Source: Mycobacterium sp. URHD0025 (GTDB taxonomy: Bacteria > Actinomycetota > Actinomycetes > Mycobacteriales > Mycobacteriaceae). Taken from it: 64,000 nt of DNA. The translations under genes were made by a program, and so were the position numbers. Positions 60,065 to 64,000 of this stretch are shown piece by piece. The stretch spans positions 186,001 to 250,000 of the forward strand of contig NZ_AUEQ01000006.1 in NCBI RefSeq assembly GCF_000426065.1, written 5' to 3'. Each line of letters opens with the position of its first letter. Within the stretch, counting starts at the first letter, position 1. Under the pieces are notes generated by a model. It was not told the DNA's origin. It worked only from the letters and a program-made list of their open reading frames with translations, and made no database searches.

Positions 60065-60819
60065 ACGCGATTCTCACGCCCGCCACCCGAAAGGCGCTGA
60101 CTGCCTTTGGTCGCAACGATATTCGTGGCACCTACCGGGATCCGCTGCTGGTCATGCTGGTGCTCGCGCCGGTGATCTGGACCAGCGGTGTCGCGATCCT
60201 GACGCCGATGGTCACCGAGATGCTTTCGCGTCGTTACGAATTCGACCTCGTCCCGTACTACCCGCTGGTGCTCACCGCGTTCCTCCTGCTGACGAGCATC
60301 ATCATCGCCGGCGGTCTTGGCGCGTTCCTTGTGCTCGATGAGGTCGACGCAGGCACCATGGCCGCGTTGCGGGTGACCCCGGTACCGATGTCGACGTTCT
60401 TCGGCTACCGCGCGGGAACCGTGATGGTGGTGACCACCGTGTATGTGATCGCCACGTTGTCGTTCAGCGGCATTCTCGAGCCGGGACTGATCCCGGCACT
60501 GATACCGATCGGGATGGTCGCCGGGTTGTCCGCCGTGGTGACGCTGCTGCTCATACTGGCCATGGCCGGAAACAAGATCCAGGGCATCGCGATGCTGCGC
60601 GCACTGGGCATGCTCATCGCCGGGCTGCCGTGCCTGCCCTGGTTCATCGACTCGCCATGGAATCTGGCCTTCGGCGTGCTGCCGCCCTATTGGGCGGCCA
60701 AGGCGTTCTGGGTCGCCAGCGCACATGGCATCTGGTGGCCCTATCTGGTCGGTGGGGTGCTCTTCAATGTGGCCGTCGCGTGGCTGTTGTTCCGCCGGTT
60801 CCTGGCCAAGAACAGCTAA
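60061..60819 (+). CDS. ABC exporter permease (Rv2686c-like)
   Basis: A 252-residue ABC-2-type permease with about six TM segments and the stretch GAFLVLDEVDAGTMAALRVTP. GTG at 60061 overlaps the stop of the other permease. The pair would make a heterodimeric transporter. It ends 4 bp into the convergent EamA gene. Confidence 0.85.
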   Translation: MNAILTPATRKALTAFGRNDIRGTYRDPLLVMLVLAPVIWTSGVAILTPMVTEMLSRRYEFDLVPYYPLVLTAFLLLTSIIIAGGLGAFLVLDEVDAGTMAALRVTPVPMSTFFGYRAGTVMVVTTVYVIATLSFSGILEPGLIPALIPIGMVAGLSAVVTLLLILAMAGNKIQGIAMLRALGMLIAGLPCLPWFIDSPWNLAFGVLPPYWAAKAFWVASAHGIWWPYLVGGVLFNVAVAWLLFRRFLAKNS

Positions 60820-61685
60820 CCGAGCGGCTCGGCCGGTCCGGCATGCCCGGATCGCACCGCACCGACGCTCGCGACGGTCACGAGTCCGACGCCCAGATAG
60901 CCGAGCACGCCGATCTGCTGACCCAGAACCACGAGCCCGGCCAGTGCCGCAGTCACCGGTGACAGGCAGGTCAGCACGGCGAACGTGGCAGGCGGCAGCC
61001 GGCGCAGGGAGATCAGCTCCAACGAGTAGGGGATCACCGACGACATCAGTCCTACGGCCGCACCCACGCCGAGCACCTGCCAGTTGAGCGCAGCCAGGTC
61101 TACCGACGTCGCCGCGAACGGGGCGATGACGAGCGCGCCCATGGCGGTGGCGAGTGCCAAACCGTCGACCCGGCGGAACTCCGCGGCGGTACGTGCAGAC
61201 GCCAGGATGTAGCCGGCCCAGGCGACGCCCGCAAAAGCCGCGAAGGCGAATCCCGCGGGCTCGAAACGTGCACCGCCGCCGCCTGGAAGGCCCAGCAGCG
61301 CAACGCCTGCGAAGGCCAGTGCAGCCCACAGCCAAGCCGCCCGTCGCGCGCCCGTCACCACCGAAAGAATCAGGGGACCAAGGGCTTCGACGGTCACCGC
61401 GACACCGAGCGGGATCCGGGCGATGGCAAGGTAAAAGCAGAGGTTCATCGTGCCGAGTGTCACGGCCAAGGAGATCGCCGCACCCCAGGCCTGTCGCGAC
61501 AGACCCCGCACGGACGGGCGGACCGCCGCGCACAGGATGACGCCGGCCACCGCAAAGCGCGCGAACAACGCCCCGACGGCGCCGACGGCGGCGAACAGGC
61601 CGACCGCGAACGCCGCACCCATTTCCTGGCTGGCCGCGGCGATCACCACCAGGAGTGCAGCCCCGAGTGGGGCGCGCGTGGTCAC
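60816..61685 (-). CDS. EamA/DMT-family transporter
   Basis: A 289-residue drug/metabolite-type transporter with ten TM segments arranged as two EamA repeats (about 5-130 and 145-280). The start is GTG 61685, which overlaps the stop of the TetR gene by 4 bp; an in-frame opening reaches further upstream inside the TetR gene but is a shadow. These carriers export amino acids, threonine/homoserine or similar compounds. It is probably controlled by the TetR protein upstream. Confidence 0.85.
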   Translation of the reverse strand: MTTRAPLGAALLVVIAAASQEMGAAFAVGLFAAVGAVGALFARFAVAGVILCAAVRPSVRGLSRQAWGAAISLAVTLGTMNLCFYLAIARIPLGVAVTVEALGPLILSVVTGARRAAWLWAALAFAGVALLGLPGGGGARFEPAGFAFAAFAGVAWAGYILASARTAAEFRRVDGLALATAMGALVIAPFAATSVDLAALNWQVLGVGAAVGLMSSVIPYSLELISLRRLPPATFAVLTCLSPVTAALAGLVVLGQQIGVLGYLGVGLVTVASVGAVRSGHAGPAEPLG

Positions 61686-62302
61686 GCTGGCACCGGAAGC
61701 GCAGCCCCCGTCGTCATTTCCGCGTAGTTCCGCATCAGCCGTAGCGCGGTGGCGCGGTCCAGGTCCGGATCCCGCGCCACGATGCGATATCCGAGATAGT
61801 CCTCCATGGTCATCAGTGTCATGGCGATATCGCGTGCGGGAGCGGCCAGTGCGAAAGTACCTGCGGTGAAGCCGGTTTCGAGGATCCGGGCGTAGAGACC
61901 CACCTGCCGGTGAAAGATATGCTGAATATCGCGGCGCTCGTCGAGCACGAACCCGGCGGCCAGCACGGCCCGCCAGATGGCTCGCCACTCGGCGTCCTCG
62001 GGTCCGGACGGCAGGCCCGCGGCGATCATGAACGCGATCTGATCCCGTGGATCCGGCGTGCGTTCCACCACCGCGAGCCGATCGTCGTAGAACTTGCGGT
62101 CCGAGCGCTGCGCGAGTGCGGAGAGCAGCTGGTCCATCTCCCGGAAGTAGTAGCGGACGGCGTTGGGCGTCAGCCGAAGCTCAGCGGCCACATCGGCGAT
62201 CCGCAGCGTCGTCAGGTCGTTGCGTTCGATCAGTGCGATCGCAGCGTCGAGGATTTCCTCGCGTCGTTGAGCCTGTCGGTTCGGCCGTCCCACCGGTCCC
62301 AT
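61682..62302 (-). CDS. TetR-family regulator
   Basis: A 206-residue regulator: HTH RREEILDAAIALIERNDLTTLRIADVAAELRLTPNAVRYYF (about 13-55), followed by a helical ligand domain. It overlaps the EamA gene, and its start is 98 bp from the divergent P1 peptidase gene, so it may control both. The gap includes CCAA (62359-62362) and TTGG (62376-62379), an imperfect dyad that could be its operator. Confidence 0.9.
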   Translation of the reverse strand: MGPVGRPNRQAQRREEILDAAIALIERNDLTTLRIADVAAELRLTPNAVRYYFREMDQLLSALAQRSDRKFYDDRLAVVERTPDPRDQIAFMIAAGLPSGPEDAEWRAIWRAVLAAGFVLDERRDIQHIFHRQVGLYARILETGFTAGTFALAAPARDIAMTLMTMEDYLGYRIVARDPDLDRATALRLMRNYAEMTTGAALPVPA

Positions 62303-62400
62303 CCTTCACGAATTCGTCACTTCGGTTGACGCCGGTGGTTACCCGCCGCCATTATTTTCCAATCTTGAAAAGAATTTGGCCACAACTTTCCGGAGGACGC

Positions 62401-63525
62401 ATGCTGGACTGCTCTTCGCGGCGTCCGCGCGCCCGCGACATCGGCGTTGTCATCGGTGAACACCCGACGGGCCCGAACAACGCCATCACCGACGTGGCAG
62501 GCGTGCGCGTCGGGCACGCCACGATCCAGCGGCCGGGGGCCACTCCGGTGAACACCGGCGTCACGGTAGTGGTGCCGCACCCCGGAATCTTCACCGAGCC
62601 CGTGTTCGCGGGCGCGCACCGGCTCAACGGCAGTGGCGAACTCACAGGACTCGAGTGGATCCGTGAGTCCGGCGAACTCACCACGCCCATCGGCCTGACC
62701 AACACCCACAGCGTCGGCGTCGTGCGCGACACACTCGTGCAAGCCCAGGTCCGGGCCCGCGGTGACGGGCTCTACTGGTCCCTTCCCGTCGTGGGGGAGA
62801 CCTACGACGGGCTGCTCAACGACATCAACGGCTACCACGTCCATCCTGAGCACGTCGCAGCCGCGCTGGCCGATGCGACGGGCGGTCCGGTTGCCGAAGG
62901 CAACGTCGGTGGCGGCACAGGCATGATCTGCCACGGCTTCAAAGGCGGCGTGGGAACGGCGTCGAGAGTCACCGAGACGGTGGCCGGGCCGTACACCGTC
63001 GGCGTGCTCGTGCAGGCGAATCAAGGCCGGCGCGAACGTCTTCGGGTCAACGGGGTGCCCGTCGGGGAGATGGTCGGTCCCGAGCTGGTGCCCACTCCGG
63101 ACCTTCCGATGCCCTATCCGGCGGGGTCGGGTTCGATCATCGTCGTGATCGCCACCGACGCGCCGTTGCTGCCGCATCAGTGCACCCGGCTCGCGCAGCG
63201 TTCTGCGCTGGCCGTCGGCCGGGTCGGCGGAACAGGGGAGCAGTACAGCGGCGATCTGATGGTGGCCTTCTCGACAGGTAACCGTGGAATCCCGCCGTAC
63301 GGGTGGGACGAGAACCCCGACGCGAACCGCCCGGAGATCGCGGTGCGGATGGTGGCGCCGCAACTGATGACCCGGCTGTTCGACCTGGTGATCGAGGCCA
63401 CCGAGGAAGCCATCGTCAACGCGTTGGTGGCCGCCGAGACCATGACGGGCCGCGGTGGGTTGACCGCCCATTCACTTGACCACAAGCTGCTGCACTCGGC
63501 TCTGGTGCTGGAAGGCGGTCACTGA
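62401..63525 (+). CDS. P1-family (DmpA-type) L-aminopeptidase/D-esterase
   Basis: A 374-residue Ntn-like hydrolase that self-cleaves at a Gly-Ser bond and releases N-terminal residues from peptides, amides or beta-amino-acid peptides. The predicted new N-terminal nucleophile is Ser245 in AGSGSIIVVIATDAPL (cleavage between Gly244 and Ser245). NTHSVGVVRD, EGNVGGGTGM and STGNRG match the family. ATG 62401 has a CGGAGGA ribosome-binding site. It is divergent from TetR/EamA, suggesting a transport-linked role for the released product. Confidence 0.9.
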   Translation: MLDCSSRRPRARDIGVVIGEHPTGPNNAITDVAGVRVGHATIQRPGATPVNTGVTVVVPHPGIFTEPVFAGAHRLNGSGELTGLEWIRESGELTTPIGLTNTHSVGVVRDTLVQAQVRARGDGLYWSLPVVGETYDGLLNDINGYHVHPEHVAAALADATGGPVAEGNVGGGTGMICHGFKGGVGTASRVTETVAGPYTVGVLVQANQGRRERLRVNGVPVGEMVGPELVPTPDLPMPYPAGSGSIIVVIATDAPLLPHQCTRLAQRSALAVGRVGGTGEQYSGDLMVAFSTGNRGIPPYGWDENPDANRPEIAVRMVAPQLMTRLFDLVIEATEEAIVNALVAAETMTGRGGLTAHSLDHKLLHSALVLEGGH

Positions 63526-63552
63526 CCTGATTCGTGACCGGTGGGCGCGGTA

Positions 63553-64000
63553 CTACGGCTGACGGGTCACCGCCGCGGCGAAATGGAGCAGCCGGTGCAT
63601 CTGCGCATCACCGTCGGAGAATGTCTTGGTGAATCGGATCTTCGACATCTGATGTTCGCTCTCGGTCACCGTGGTGCGGAAAGAGCGCCGCGGCGTACTG
63701 CCGATGAGCGTCAGATCAACCGACCGCAGGAGTCGCGACTCGTCGGGCTCGACGTCGTATTCGCAGTACAGGTTGTGGTCGCCGAAATCGGACAGTCGCA
63801 CACTGCGCACCGACGCGGTGAAGGTCGGGTGGCTGGGCCTGCCGTCGTGGCCGGCGCAGTGGCCGTCCGAACCGTGCCAGAGCACCAGACGCACCCCGTC
63901 GGTGACGGCGACTTCCTGCCACAACGAAATGCCCCACTCGTACTCGACCGTGTCGCGGGTCAGCACGAACGCGCGGATGCGGTCGAAGTCGATCGTGGCG
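63553..64000 (-). CDS. Uncharacterised protein, 5' end outside the window
   Basis: The stop is at 63553-63555 and the frame remains open to the window edge, so the gene starts beyond it. GTG 63966 is inside an uninterrupted frame (ATIDFDRIRAFVLTRDTVEYEW), so it is not taken as the start. About 148 residues are visible, with antiparallel strand-like segments and a His/Cys-containing stretch SDGHCAGHDGRP. I do not recognise the family. It is convergent with the P1 peptidase, 27 bp away. Confidence 0.7.
   Translation of the reverse strand, partial: ATIDFDRIRAFVLTRDTVEYEWGISLWQEVAVTDGVRLVLWHGSDGHCAGHDGRPSHPTFTASVRSVRLSDFGDHNLYCEYDVEPDESRLLRSVDLTLIGSTPRRSFRTTVTESEHQMSKIRFTKTFSDGDAQMHRLLHFAAAVTRQP

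Noticed and set aside
60034..61533. Long open frame spanning the ABC permease and EamA genes on the minus strand
   Set aside because: It crosses two genes in other frames, is Arg/Gly-rich and has no domain; the two overlapping real genes explain the region.
1..64000. tRNA genes, insertion sequences, prophage or CRISPR arrays
   Set aside because: No cloverleaf, transposase, integrase, terminal inverted repeats or spaced repeats were seen on reading both strands.

Overview
The window is high-GC actinobacterial DNA. Its gene order points to a mycobacterium, most likely a fast-growing environmental Mycolicibacterium-type species; I cannot name the species. The order arylsulfatase tail / FGE ... 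rplN-rplX-rplE-rpsZ-rpsH-rplF-rplR-rpsE-rpmD-rplO ... sppA ... LCM-type methyltransferases ... secY-adk-map-sigL-rslA ... mmsB-fadE-mmsA matches the Mycobacterium tuberculosis backbone. GTG starts, 4-bp start/stop overlaps and an F420-era style flavin monooxygenase content fit this. I see no tRNA, rRNA, IS element or CRISPR array.

Layout. 1-1.7 kb: end of an upstream gene, a lipoprotein and a formylglycine-generating enzyme. 1.6-17.5 kb: an accessory catabolic island inserted into the ribosomal-protein region. It holds two paralogous permeases, an MFS transporter, a PucR regulator, a GlcG/HbpS protein, a haem-oxygenase-like diiron oxidase (HDO) with a complete ligand set, two Rieske ferredoxins, a ferredoxin reductase, an aldehyde dehydrogenase, a gamma-glutamyltransferase-like Ntn hydrolase, a RidA protein and an amidase. 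Its intergenic regions share TGTGCA dyads. 17.5-22 kb: the spc-type ribosomal operon, ending in a 23-bp perfect hairpin. 22-35.4 kb: a flavin monooxygenase, sppA, a second catabolic island (MHS symporter, GntR regulator, two Asp/Glu-racemase/maleate-isomerase paralogues, D-2-hydroxyacid dehydrogenase, amidase, DUF3830 protein), then four tandem SAM methyltransferases.

35.7-39.8 kb: secY-adk-map, then sigL-rslA behind a recognisable SigL-type promoter. 39.9-44.4 kb: a four-gene operon (ThDP enzyme, SRPBCC protein, KAS III-like enzyme lacking the usual His, HisC-like aminotransferase) with a second SigL-type promoter, which looks like a small biosynthetic operon under the envelope-stress sigma factor. 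44.4-49.4 kb: MarR regulator, lipoprotein, lipoprotein alpha/beta hydrolase, a GAF histidine kinase / LuxR-type response regulator pair, and a degenerate HAD protein. 49.4-53.1 kb: valine/propionate catabolism genes mmsA-ACAD-mmsB.

53.4-64 kb: a mycobacterial secreted protein, a flavin aromatic-hydroxylase-like monooxygenase with its TetR regulator, an LCM-type methyltransferase, a GbsR/MarR regulator with a three-gene ABC exporter, a TetR/EamA pair, a P1 (DmpA-type) peptidase and an incomplete gene at the right edge. The methyltransferase and the ABC exporter carry matching 5' leaders that differ at the two bases of a covarying pair, which suggests a shared structured RNA.
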